This document shows positions 16,957 to 25,170 of a stretch of 40,129 nt of DNA, one piece after another (the stretch's first letter is position 1; every line of letters begins with the position of its first letter). The notes beneath the pieces are model-generated. The model searched no databases, was not told the origin of the DNA, and was given only the letters and a program-made list of their open reading frames with translations. A program made the position numbers and the translations under genes. The DNA comes from Saprospiraceae bacterium (GTDB lineage: Bacteria > Bacteroidota > Bacteroidia > Chitinophagales > Saprospiraceae). Location of the stretch: contig JAEUUT010000024.1 in the NCBI GenBank assembly GCA_016787415.1, forward strand, positions 1 through 40,129. Reading direction: 5' to 3'.

Positions 16957-18399
16957 TCAGGAGGCATTGAAGGTCAGAAAAAAGGTAGTGCCTGCGCCTT
17001 CCTGCGATTCTACATGGATACTGCCGCCATGCGATTGTACGATATTGAGCGTAGATGCCAGGCCGAGCCCCATGCCGCCCGGTTTGGAACTGAAATAGGG
17101 CTCGAAAATTTTGTTCAGGTGAATGGGGCTGATCCCGTTTCCATTGTCACGGATGGAGAGCAGCATTTTATGCAGGGTGCGTTCTGTTTTTATTTCCAGC
17201 ACGCCGCTACCTTCCTGCATGGCTTCACCGGCATTGACAATGATGTTGGTGAAGGCAATTTTGATTTTTTCGCGATCCAGCATGATCCGGTCGTTTTCTG
17301 TTGAAAACTCCTTTATGACCGCCAATTTTTTCAAAGCAAGCCTGTCACCGGTTTCAGCCAGGGTTTCTTCCAGCACGTCTTTCAGCGACAGGGGTTCGAG
17401 GTGCAGTTCGGTGGGTTTTGAAGAATTGAGCAGTTGGGTAATCAGGGTGTCGATCCGCTGTGCATTTCTTTTGATGATGTCGAGGTAATCGTGCAGGTCA
17501 TGCTCGACAGGCAATTCACCGATAAAACCTTCGAGCGCCAGCCCGATATTGGTCAGCGGATTGCGCACCTCATGCGCCAGCATACGCATCAGGCGCCCGG
17601 TGGCTTCCATTTTTTCCGACATCACGGTAGCGCGTTCTTCGCGTATTTGTGCGGTCAGGTCGTGCAGTACGCCCTGGCAGTATTGTCGGCCATAGCGGTC
17701 GGACTGCATGGTGGCGTAAAGGCTGCAAATGCGTCGTTCCCTGCTTTTGGTCAGCAGGTCTACTTTTTTGCCCGATACTTCTCCATGCTGAATCAGGGCG
17801 TTTTCAATACCGGCGCCCTCGTCGGCGTCGGCATACAGGTCGGAAGTGCGCATTTGCAACAGTTCCTCGGCGCTGTATCCGGTAAGGGTTTCGGCCGACT
17901 GGCTGACGCTCAAAAGGCGGCCGGAAGTATCGGCGATAAAGATCATATCGCGCGATTTTTCGAAAACAGTGCGGAATTTCACTTCGTTTTCCCGGATGGC
18001 CTTCATCATGGCTGCCTGGGCCAGCGAATACCGGATGCTGCGCCCCAGGCTTTCGGAGTTGAGCATACCTTTCAGGAGGTAGTCGAAAGCGCCGAGTTCG
18101 GCGGCGGCTTCGTCTACCTCCTGGTTGTTGATGCCGGTGAGCAGGATCATGGGCTCCTCGCATTTCGCTTTCAGCGCCTCCCGAATGAGGTGCAGGCCGG
18201 TGTACATGCCGAGGTAATAATCGATAATGTACACGTCGTGCTCGCATTGGCGGATGCGTTCGAGTCCTTTCTGATAACTGGGCGCCCATTCCACCTCAAA
18301 CTTCCTGTCGGAGATGCTGTGGAGGGTGTCGGCCGTCAGCAAAAAATCGTCTTCGTCGTCGTCGACAATTAAAACACGAATGATCTTTTCGTCGCTCAT
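16957..18399 (-). CDS. Histidine kinase with N-terminal receiver and PAS domain
   Basis: The product is a 480-residue cytosolic protein with the order REC-PAS-HisKA-HATPase. The receiver (1-125) has DDDEDD and Asp60 in YIIDYYLG. The PAS domain (~140-250) follows a short helix. The HisKA region has His276 in MLAHEVRNPLTN. The ATPase has the N box (TNIIVNAGEAM, 384-394), RDNGNGI and GGMGLGLAS. There is no membrane segment, so the input is another phosphorylated protein through the receiver, or a small ligand on PAS. This layout suits a mid-chain phosphorelay kinase. The ATG at 18399 lies 6 bp after the preceding receiver gene's stop, arguing for co-transcription. Confidence 0.93.
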   Translation of the reverse strand: MSDEKIIRVLIVDDDEDDFLLTADTLHSISDRKFEVEWAPSYQKGLERIRQCEHDVYIIDYYLGMYTGLHLIREALKAKCEEPMILLTGINNQEVDEAAAELGAFDYLLKGMLNSESLGRSIRYSLAQAAMMKAIRENEVKFRTVFEKSRDMIFIADTSGRLLSVSQSAETLTGYSAEELLQMRTSDLYADADEGAGIENALIQHGEVSGKKVDLLTKSRERRICSLYATMQSDRYGRQYCQGVLHDLTAQIREERATVMSEKMEATGRLMRMLAHEVRNPLTNIGLALEGFIGELPVEHDLHDYLDIIKRNAQRIDTLITQLLNSSKPTELHLEPLSLKDVLEETLAETGDRLALKKLAVIKEFSTENDRIMLDREKIKIAFTNIIVNAGEAMQEGSGVLEIKTERTLHKMLLSIRDNGNGISPIHLNKIFEPYFSSKPGGMGLGLASTLNIVQSHGGSIHVESQEGAGTTFFLTFNAS

Positions 18400-18405
18400 A
18401 GTAGG

Positions 18406-18861
18406 TCAACTTTTTGATTCAGCAGGCAATTCGACCAGTTCAAACCAGAAACTGTTGAGTTGTCGCACTACTTCCACCAGCCCTGTGTAGGTAACCGGTT
18501 TGGTAATAAAGCAATTCACGCCCAGGTTATAACTGCGTACAATGTCTTCCTCGGCTTTGGAGGTCGTAAAAATGGTGACGGGGATGGAACGCAGGTAATG
18601 ATCCTTTTTAATGATATTCAGCGCCTCCAGTCCATCCATACGCGGCATATTCAGGTCGAGCAGAATCAGCCCGGGTCGCGGACTATGATCGGGCGATTCG
18701 AATTTGCCTTTTCGGAAGAGGTAATCAATCAATTCAACTCCGTCTTTCACAAAGAAAATTTCATTCAGGATACGCACTTCCTCAAATGCTTCACGTGTCA
18801 TCAGTCTGTCGTCGTCATCGTCATCTGCGATGAGTATGGTCACTTTCTTGCTATTTTTCAT
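18406..18861 (-). CDS. Rcp1-type single-domain response regulator
   Basis: This 151-residue receiver without an output domain has a run of Asp at 13-18 for metal binding, Asp69 in LLDLNMP, Thr99/100 and Lys121 in FITKPV. The long loop after beta-2 (FRKGKFESPDHSPRPG) and the extended C-terminus are typical of Rcp1-like receivers that pair with phytochrome-type or PAS kinases. It sits 52 bp downstream of the three-PAS kinase and 6 bp upstream of the REC-PAS kinase, so it probably links the two. Confidence 0.93.
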   Translation of the reverse strand: MKNSKKVTILIADDDDDDRLMTREAFEEVRILNEIFFVKDGVELIDYLFRKGKFESPDHSPRPGLILLDLNMPRMDGLEALNIIKKDHYLRSIPVTIFTTSKAEEDIVRSYNLGVNCFITKPVTYTGLVEVVRQLNSFWFELVELPAESKS

Positions 18862-18913
18862 GGTACTAAATTTAGAGTTTACGGCCTATGGTGGTGTCAA
18901 CAGGCCTACAACT

Positions 18914-20908
18914 CTACACTCTTGGGGATTTCGTTTCGGGGGCTGTTTTTGCCAAAATGATGTGAAAAACGGATCCGTTACCAGGTTCGGATTCGGCCCA
19001 AATGGCGCCGCCGTGGTTTTGCACTACTTTTTTGCAAATAGCCAGTCCGATGCCGGTGCCTTCGTATTCTGAACGGCCATGCAGCCGCTTGAAAGGTGAA
19101 AAAATGGCTTCGGCAAAGGACGGATCAAAACCGATTCCGTTGTCCCGCAACTGAATATAAATGTATTCCTGTTGAGTGTTCAGGTTGTGTTCATGTTTCT
19201 GTTTCTCGTTTAGTTCGTTCCAGGTAATCTGAATGTCAGGTTTTTTGTCGGGTTGGGTAAATTTCAGGGAGTTGTTGAGTAAATTTAAAAACAACTGGTG
19301 CATTTGGGTCGGAATGGCGTGTATCACAGGCATTTCCGGATACCGGATGACTGCTGCGCGTGCAGACACTTTGTTTTCCAGGTCACCCGTTACCTCAGCC
19401 AGTATTTGATGGAGGCTGGTGTTTTTGAAGTGGTCTGCATTGCGTGTGGTGCGCGACAACATGAGCAGGTTTTCAATCAATAAGCGCATTCGGTTGGCGC
19501 CGTCGATGATTCGATCGAGGTACTGATTGCAATCCGGTTCGTTTTTGGCGCCGCATTTTTCTTTCAGGCGCTCGCTGAAAGCCGTGATCTTGCGCAGCGG
19601 CTCCTGCAGGTCGTGGGAGGCAACATAAGAGAACTGTTCCATTTCGCTGTATGCCTTGGCCAGTTCGGTCACTTTTGCTTCCAGATCCTGCTGGATGTTT
19701 TTCATATGCGTGATGTCGGCCGTAGAGCCTACTGCCAGCACCGGCTGGCCGTCTTTCCAACTCAGAATGCGGGTATGCGTCAGGGTATGAATCGTTTTAC
19801 CCGTACAGGTGATCAGCGACATCTCCATCGGCTCCATGGTGGCGCTTCCATTGTACTTGTTCAACTCGATGGCGCCGGTCCGTATCAATTCTTTTTCGTG
19901 AGGCATCACATGCTGGAAATAGGTGTCGAGCGGTATCCAGTCATAGCGTCGTTCGTGCAATGGATATTCGAGAATGTCCCACATACCGTCCGACCATTTC
20001 AACTGTTGTCGGGCAATATCCCATTCCCAGGCGCCGAGGTTCATTTGTTTTTCTGCTTCCCGCAAGGTGGCCTCGTATTTTTCGAGGCTTTGCAGGGTGT
20101 GCGAATACTCTGAAATATCGCGTATGGTTCCTATAAACTTTACAATTTCCCCTTTTTCATTGGTGATGGGTTTGCCTTGTTCCATGAGGTGAAACACCTG
20201 ATTATTGGAAGACACAATGCGGTATTCCATGGAAAAAGGCGCTACGTTGTCGCAAGCCTGTCGGATGGTTTGTCGGAAGGCTGGCATGTCGTCCGGATGA
20301 ATCATATCCAGGTACTGCTTGATGGTAAATGTTCCGTCTTCAGGCGATTTTTCGAAAATATCGTAAATGCCCGTCGACCAGATCACGCGGTCGTCTTCCG
20401 GAAACCATTCCCAGGCGCCATAGCGGAATGCTTCTTCTGCCGAGCGAATAATCATATCCAGTTCGAGGGCCCGTGCATCCATCTGTACCTTTTGCGTCAC
20501 ATCTTCCGACACGCAGAAGTACTCGGCAGGTTGTTGATTTTCATCGCGTTTGAAAACCGAAATGGATGTTTCGAGGTGTACGATCTGCCCATCCTTGCCT
20601 TTGAGTTTTACGCGCAGTTTGATAGCCTGGTCGTCGCGGATCGACTGTATCTTTTGTGCCGTATCCAGCAGCAGTTCGATGTCTTCATCGGCCATCATAT
20701 CGCCAATACGACCGCCCATACTGTGTAAATCGTCCAGATTAAAACCCAGAAATTCGGATACTTTCCGATTGGCATACAACAATTTGAAATCCGACGCCCG
20801 CATAATGAACACCATGTAGGGCATGTAAAGCGTCATTTTCTGAAAAATTTCGATGCCAATTTTTTCAGGTTTATGGTCTTCGGAATCGTAATAATCCTTT
20901 GAATACAT
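18914..20908 (-). CDS. Multi-PAS histidine kinase
   Basis: The 664-residue protein has no clear membrane helix. Three PAS/PAC modules are visible at ~25-140, ~155-268 and ~285-402 (each ending in a PAC strand such as FIGTIRDISEYS). The second and third share a GAWEW entry and are PAS_3-like. The HisKA domain has His432 in SYVASHDLQEPLRKI, the form seen in phytochrome-like kinases. The ATPase domain follows to ~660 with LLNNSLKFTQ, RDNGIGFD and EGTGIGLAI. The signals sensed are unknown. Its partner is probably the Rcp1-type receiver next downstream. The ATG at 20908 is 97 bp after the sigma-54 activator gene, in a spacer without clear structure. Confidence 0.93.
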   Translation of the reverse strand: MYSKDYYDSEDHKPEKIGIEIFQKMTLYMPYMVFIMRASDFKLLYANRKVSEFLGFNLDDLHSMGGRIGDMMADEDIELLLDTAQKIQSIRDDQAIKLRVKLKGKDGQIVHLETSISVFKRDENQQPAEYFCVSEDVTQKVQMDARALELDMIIRSAEEAFRYGAWEWFPEDDRVIWSTGIYDIFEKSPEDGTFTIKQYLDMIHPDDMPAFRQTIRQACDNVAPFSMEYRIVSSNNQVFHLMEQGKPITNEKGEIVKFIGTIRDISEYSHTLQSLEKYEATLREAEKQMNLGAWEWDIARQQLKWSDGMWDILEYPLHERRYDWIPLDTYFQHVMPHEKELIRTGAIELNKYNGSATMEPMEMSLITCTGKTIHTLTHTRILSWKDGQPVLAVGSTADITHMKNIQQDLEAKVTELAKAYSEMEQFSYVASHDLQEPLRKITAFSERLKEKCGAKNEPDCNQYLDRIIDGANRMRLLIENLLMLSRTTRNADHFKNTSLHQILAEVTGDLENKVSARAAVIRYPEMPVIHAIPTQMHQLFLNLLNNSLKFTQPDKKPDIQITWNELNEKQKHEHNLNTQQEYIYIQLRDNGIGFDPSFAEAIFSPFKRLHGRSEYEGTGIGLAICKKVVQNHGGAIWAESEPGNGSVFHIILAKTAPETKSPRV

Positions 20909-21005
20909 GGTGATACAGGAGGATTAGCAAGCACTCGGCCACCGCCTGTGGAAGCGGCGCCGCCGGGCAAAGTGAATACATGGATAAAACGTACTGCAGA
21001 AACCC

Positions 21006-22481
21006 TTAAATATTGTAGTATTTAATCTTGTTGTACAGCGTTTTTCGGTCGATATTCAGCAGTGCGGCGGCTTTGCTTTTGTTAAAGTTCGTCTGGCGCA
21101 AAGCATTCAGGATGACCTCGCTTTCCGCTTCCATGGCGGCGTTTTTGAGGCTTACCTGCGTTTTCCGCGCGCTTGTTTCGTTTGCGGTAGGCACGTACGC
21201 TGCGGAAGGTTGTTCGCTGTAGGTTTCCTGAGGCCGGTCATTTACCTCGGTGAAGAGGAGTTTTTCGTGGTTTACAATCTCGAACGGCAGGTGCCGGATC
21301 TGAATCTGGGTGGCGTCGCACAACAAAGTGGCTCTTTTCAGTACGTTTTTCAATTCTCTTAAATTGCCATACCACGGATACGAGTGGAAAAGATCAGTGA
21401 CATCCTGGGAAAAACCTTCCACATTTTTACCCAGTTCTTCATTGATCTGGTTCAAAAAGAAGTGCGAGAACAGCATAATATCCACGCCGCGCTCCCGCAG
21501 CGGCGGCACATCGATGCTGAATTCGTTGAAACGGTGGTAGAGGTCTTCGCGGAATTTGCCGCTGCGGCTGGCATCCCACAAGCGTTCGTTGCTGGCGATA
21601 ATAATGCGCACGTCAATGTCGATGGTTTTGGTGCCGCCGATGCGCCGCAACTGCCGCTCCTGAATAACGCGCAACAGCGATACCTGCACGTCATATGAGA
21701 GGTTGGCTACCTCGTCGAGAAACAGGGTGCCGCCGTTGGCCAGTTCAAAATGCCCGATTTTTTGATCGAGCGCGCCGGTGAAAGCGCCTTTTTCATGGCC
21801 AAACAACTCGCTGCCCGCCAGTTGGGGCGAAATAGCGCCACAGTCCATCGCCACAAACGGCTTGTCGGAGCGGCTGCTCAGACGGTGTATTTCACTGGCT
21901 ACGCCTTCTTTGCCCGAGCCGCTTTCCCCGTAAATGATGACGCTGTAATTGGTGGGCGCCACCAACTGAATCTGTTTCACCAGGTTGCGCGACACAGCGC
22001 TGTCGCCGAAAATGTGCGCAGAACGCCCGGAAGCGGCGCGGCGTGCGGCAGGGCGGGGACTCGTTTTCTGCGGCTCGGCGATGTTGGGCGCGGGTGCTTC
22101 TGCCGTTTCTTCTTCCGGCGTGGGCGCCGCCAGTGCCCGTTGCACCGTGAGCAGGATCTCTTCCGGAAACAAGGGTTTGGTGAGATAATCGAATGCGCCA
22201 AGTTTCATGACGTTGATGGCCACTTTAATATCCGAATAGCCCGTCATGATGATGACTGGCAGGTGCGGAAACTGTTCCTTGATTTGTGTCAGGATTTGCG
22301 AGCCATCCATTTTGCCCAGCCTGAAATCGCTCAGCACGAGGTCGGGCCTGAACGAATAGAGGATTTCAAGGCCTTTGGCAGCATCGGTGGCATACTCCGT
22401 CTCGTATCCTTTTTTGGAAAGAAAACGTTTGAGCAGCAGGCAAATATCCACCTCGTCGTCTATGATCAGTATCTTTTGCAT
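21006..22481 (-). CDS. Sigma-54 dependent NtrC-family response regulator
   Basis: The 491-residue protein has the order REC-AAA+-Fis HTH. The receiver has Asp8/9 and phospho-acceptor Asp52 (VLSDFRLG). A long Ala/Pro/Glu linker (~118-153) follows. The AAA+ domain (~155-395) has Walker A GESGSGKE (185-192), the intact GAFTGA loop (232-237) that contacts sigma-54, Walker B TLFLDE (252-257), and arginine-finger region FREDLYHR. The Fis-type helix-turn-helix is at ~450-491 (FNKSKAAALLNIDRKTLYNKI). It should open sigma-54 promoters when phosphorylated. It starts 42 bp downstream of rpoN, so sigma factor and activator are made together. Which kinase phosphorylates it is not shown by sequence; the three-PAS kinase next door is the first candidate. 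Confidence 0.95.
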   Translation of the reverse strand: MQKILIIDDEVDICLLLKRFLSKKGYETEYATDAAKGLEILYSFRPDLVLSDFRLGKMDGSQILTQIKEQFPHLPVIIMTGYSDIKVAINVMKLGAFDYLTKPLFPEEILLTVQRALAAPTPEEETAEAPAPNIAEPQKTSPRPAARRAASGRSAHIFGDSAVSRNLVKQIQLVAPTNYSVIIYGESGSGKEGVASEIHRLSSRSDKPFVAMDCGAISPQLAGSELFGHEKGAFTGALDQKIGHFELANGGTLFLDEVANLSYDVQVSLLRVIQERQLRRIGGTKTIDIDVRIIIASNERLWDASRSGKFREDLYHRFNEFSIDVPPLRERGVDIMLFSHFFLNQINEELGKNVEGFSQDVTDLFHSYPWYGNLRELKNVLKRATLLCDATQIQIRHLPFEIVNHEKLLFTEVNDRPQETYSEQPSAAYVPTANETSARKTQVSLKNAAMEAESEVILNALRQTNFNKSKAAALLNIDRKTLYNKIKYYNI

Positions 22482-22523
22482 AAGACAGTTTGATTGAGTA
22501 GGCTGAATGGTTCGAAGGGCTTT

Positions 22524-23972
22524 TTATACGCCTCTTCGGAGGGTGGCAACCGGTATCTGGAGCAGTTCGCGGTATTTGGTCACTGTTCGGCGGGCTACCG
22601 GATAGCCGCGTTCGGCCAGCACTTTGCAGAGTTCGGAGTCGCTCAGTGGTTGTGCTTTATCTTCTGCTTCCACGATTTCCCGAAGGCAATCCTGCACGTC
22701 CTGGTTGCTGATTTCACGGCCATCGCTTGCACTGAAAGTATGGGTAAACAAGTCTTTGAGGTTAAACACGCCGAAGGGCGTTTGCACATATTTAGCGCTG
22801 GTTACCCTCGAAATGGTGCTGATGTCGAGCCCCACAAGGTCGGCCACATCGCGCAGGATCATGGGTTTCAGTTTTTTGACATCCCCGGAAAGGAAAAAAT
22901 CGCGCTGCATCACCGCCAGCACACGCATAACGCGCAGCATGGTGTCGTCGCGCTGGCGCAGGGCTTCAATGATCCACGCGGCGTCTTCCATTTTTTTCCG
23001 GATAAACTGCCGCGCTTTTTTGTCGTGCGTATTTTGCAGCATGTCGTCCATGCCTTCGCTGATTTTCAGGGTTTCGGCGCGGCCGTTGGTAAGGGTGACA
23101 ACGAGGTCATTACCATCGATTTCCACTACATATTCCGGCATGATGACATCGGTGTTCACCTGGCTTTCGTCGGCAAAACCGTACAGGGGGCGCGGGTTGA
23201 GGCTGCGGATATATTCAATGGCATAGCGCAGGTCGTCGTCGTCGACATGCAGGCTTTTTTTGATGCTGTCGTAGTCGTGTGCGGCGAGCGCGTCCATGTA
23301 CTCCTGCACCAGTTGGAGCGGCAGTTCTACCCGAAAACCTTGTGTTTTATGGCGTTCCAGTTGCAACAGGAGACATTCCTGCAAGTTGCGGGCGCCGAGG
23401 CCGGGCGGGTCGAGTTGTTGCACCAGCCGCAGGGCTTCTTCCATTTCCGATTCGTTGAAAAATACATTTTTGGAAAAGGAAATATCGTCGGCCAGGGTAT
23501 CGAGGTCGGTACCCAGAAAACCCGAATCATCGAGCGAGTCGATGATATAAGCGCAGAGGGTATGAATACGTTCGCTGACGGGCAGGAAACTGCACTGCGT
23601 TTTCAGTTCCTCGCGGATGTCGCTAAGTTGCACGGCGGGCGCCTGATAGGGTTCTTCGGCTTCATAACCGTGTTCGATTTTGGAGTTGTAATCGGGCAAT
23701 TCGTCGTCGAGGCCGCGCATTTCCAGGAGGTTGTCATAGCCGTCATCTTCGGTTTCAGCGGGCTCGTGCAAATCATCGGCGTTGCCGGCAGCGGGAAGCA
23801 GGTCGGTTTCCTCATTGCGTTCCAGGAAGGGGTTTTCTTCGAGTTCTTTCTGGATATGGCTTTCCAGTTCGAGCGTGTTGAGGTGCAGCAAGTTCAGAAA
23901 CTGAATTTGCTGGGGAAGTATTTTGAGGGTCTGGATTTGGGCCTGTTTCTGTACGTGCGACTGGTATTGCAT
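22524..23972 (-). CDS. rpoN: RNA polymerase sigma-54 factor
   Basis: The 482-residue protein is sigma-54. Region I is Gln/Leu-rich (MQYQSHVQKQAQIQTL, then QQIQFLNLLHLNTLELE). The acidic region II spans about 50-95, followed by the core-binding domain, the DNA-binding helix-turn-helix (VADLVGLDISTISRVTSAKY), and the diagnostic RpoN box ARRTVTKYRELLQIP near the C-terminus. In the usual box the middle residue is Ala (RRTVAKYRE); here it is Thr, a mild change. I chose the ATG at 23972 because MQYQS starts region I; the in-frame start at 24014 adds 14 residues that overlap the upstream gene. It lies 8 bp downstream of the small basic protein gene. Confidence 0.97.
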   Translation of the reverse strand: MQYQSHVQKQAQIQTLKILPQQIQFLNLLHLNTLELESHIQKELEENPFLERNEETDLLPAAGNADDLHEPAETEDDGYDNLLEMRGLDDELPDYNSKIEHGYEAEEPYQAPAVQLSDIREELKTQCSFLPVSERIHTLCAYIIDSLDDSGFLGTDLDTLADDISFSKNVFFNESEMEEALRLVQQLDPPGLGARNLQECLLLQLERHKTQGFRVELPLQLVQEYMDALAAHDYDSIKKSLHVDDDDLRYAIEYIRSLNPRPLYGFADESQVNTDVIMPEYVVEIDGNDLVVTLTNGRAETLKISEGMDDMLQNTHDKKARQFIRKKMEDAAWIIEALRQRDDTMLRVMRVLAVMQRDFFLSGDVKKLKPMILRDVADLVGLDISTISRVTSAKYVQTPFGVFNLKDLFTHTFSASDGREISNQDVQDCLREIVEAEDKAQPLSDSELCKVLAERGYPVARRTVTKYRELLQIPVATLRRGV

Positions 23973-23980
23973 GTGCCACT

Positions 23981-24364
23981 CTATTTTGAAGGTGCAGTCT
24001 TGTCGGCTACCCATCGCAAGAAACGTGCAGCCGTTTTGCGGGCTTTGGGCGCTATGTGGGTAGCCACATTGTTGATGAGCAAAGGCGCCACCACCCGAAC
24101 GGCTTTGGAGCCGATTCCGGGGAATATTCGGCCTGCCAGGACGCTCAAACCGGTATTTACGCCAAATTTCAGCAAAGGCGAGCCAGCGGATGTTTCCGTC
24201 GCATCGGGCGTGAGGAGATTTTTCACCACGCGTCCTGCGGTTTGAAGCGGATTGAGGTCTTCTTTCAGGTCGCGCAGATCCTGTCGGATCAGTCCGCGCG
24301 TTTCCGCCAACCGGGTACGAAGTGCTGCCTTGCGTAGCCGAACTTTTTCGTTGATATTATTCAT
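23981..24364 (-). CDS. Small basic protein, possible YqjK-like membrane-associated partner
   Basis: I count 127 residues from the ATG at 24364 (MNNINEKVRLRKAAL), which overlaps the end of the upstream gene by 8 bp. The first ~60 residues are charged helix. Residues ~65-115 include a weakly hydrophobic Gly/Ala/Leu segment (NTGLSVLAGRIFPGIG and VVAPLLINNVATHIA) that could bind membrane. The C-terminus is basic. I do not recognise a named family. The pairing with a YqjE-like protein recalls the enterobacterial yqjD-yqjE-yqjK order, where the third gene is a small basic protein; that link is inference. Confidence 0.65.
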   Translation of the reverse strand: MNNINEKVRLRKAALRTRLAETRGLIRQDLRDLKEDLNPLQTAGRVVKNLLTPDATETSAGSPLLKFGVNTGLSVLAGRIFPGIGSKAVRVVAPLLINNVATHIAPKARKTAARFLRWVADKTAPSK

Positions 24365-24707
24365 CGGAGTGGGTAAATTTGGTGAGTAATACATCGTTCA
24401 GCCTGCTTTGCAGCAGCGGTTTGCGGAAATTGTAAAATAACGCTGCGCCCAGGCCATACAGTGCTCCTACCATCAGGAAACCGTATCCGGTGTGATCGAG
24501 CAAGCGCCCCAGCCACATGGCCAGCGCTACGCTTAGAAAGGTAAAAGCCAGCAATCCGAATACCCCCACTACGACCCAGATAACCGTTTGAGCAATGGCA
24601 GATGCCGCCTTTTCCTTGGCAGTAAGCAAGAGCAGTTCCTTTTGTGTTTCCACATAGTCCTGGAAATGGTCTACCAGGTCTTCCATATTTTCCTGTATCG
24701 TATCCAT
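24357..24707 (-). CDS. Phage-holin-family (YqjE-like) small membrane protein
   Basis: The 116-residue product starts at the ATG at 24707 (MDTIQENMEDLVDHF). An amphipathic, acidic helix (1-40) is followed by two membrane helices (~43-66 and ~76-93) and a basic tail. This is the layout of the Phage_holin_3_6/YqjE family, which despite its name is a chromosomal inner-membrane protein. The frame stays open upstream to 25010, but that stretch translates the palindrome repeats into a SAGNYSAGNY pattern and is not protein. It heads the apparent rpoN operon; the 463-bp spacer before it holds a giant palindrome. Confidence 0.8.
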   Translation of the reverse strand: MDTIQENMEDLVDHFQDYVETQKELLLLTAKEKAASAIAQTVIWVVVGVFGLLAFTFLSVALAMWLGRLLDHTGYGFLMVGALYGLGAALFYNFRKPLLQSRLNDVLLTKFTHSDE

Positions 24708-24940
24708 AGTCTGCCTGATGGCGGTTTGTAGTTCATTAACAATGTGTACAAATGCTGCTTGAAAAAGTATTCCAGGCAAAGGGTGGGTAAAAACGGGTAA
24801 AAATGTAGAGATATTTCCCCAAAATGTGGAATTTGTGCAAATGTGTGGATATGGTTCTACAACGCACAAACATGAGTCATCCCCATTTTGGTCAAGGCCA
24901 GGATTCGGGATTTTTTTGTGGCTAATTCCCGTAGCGTTAT

Positions 24941-25162
24941 TTCCCGCAGAGTAATTTCCCGTAGAGTAATTTCCCGCAGAGTAGTTTCCCGCAGAACTCG
25001 CAGAATACACGCAGATTTCCGCAGAACGTAGCGTACACTAATACATTGACGGATAGTAAATGGTGTACTCTACGTTCTGCGGAAATCTGCGTGTATTCTG
25101 CGAGTTCTGCGGGAAACTACTCTGCGGGAAACTACTCTACGGGAAATTACTCTACGGGAAAA
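24941..25162. repeat. Giant intergenic palindrome, 99-bp arms
   Basis: The left arm 24941-25039 pairs with the right arm 25064-25162 with three mismatches and a 24-nt loop; 62 contiguous bases (24971-25032 with 25071-25132) pair perfectly. The outer half of each arm is made of 15-bp units of TTTCCCGYAGAGTAR. The inner part has CGCAGAACGTAG and GTGTACTCTACG, the latter shared with the 35-kb palindrome. It lies 8 bp from the stop of the DUF4382 gene and ~234 bp before the YqjE-like gene. The remaining spacer, 24708-24940, shows nothing clear. Confidence 0.93.
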
Positions 25163-25170
25163 TTTGCGCT

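Noticed and set aside
22494..24245. 583-residue open frame on the plus strand
   Set aside because: It lies opposite rpoN, whose RpoN box and region order are unmistakable; the frame is an antisense by-product of codon bias.
16545..24707. Sigma-54 -24/-12 promoter elements
   Set aside because: Several TGGCAC-like words were inspected in and near the cluster, but none had GC at the right spacing.
24357..24707. Prophage remnant because of the holin-family call
   Set aside because: The family is mostly chromosomal YqjE-like proteins, and no other phage gene lies nearby.
24708..25010. Longer N-terminus for the YqjE-like protein
   Set aside because: It translates the palindrome into an SAGNY repeat; a proper start at 24707 matches the family length.
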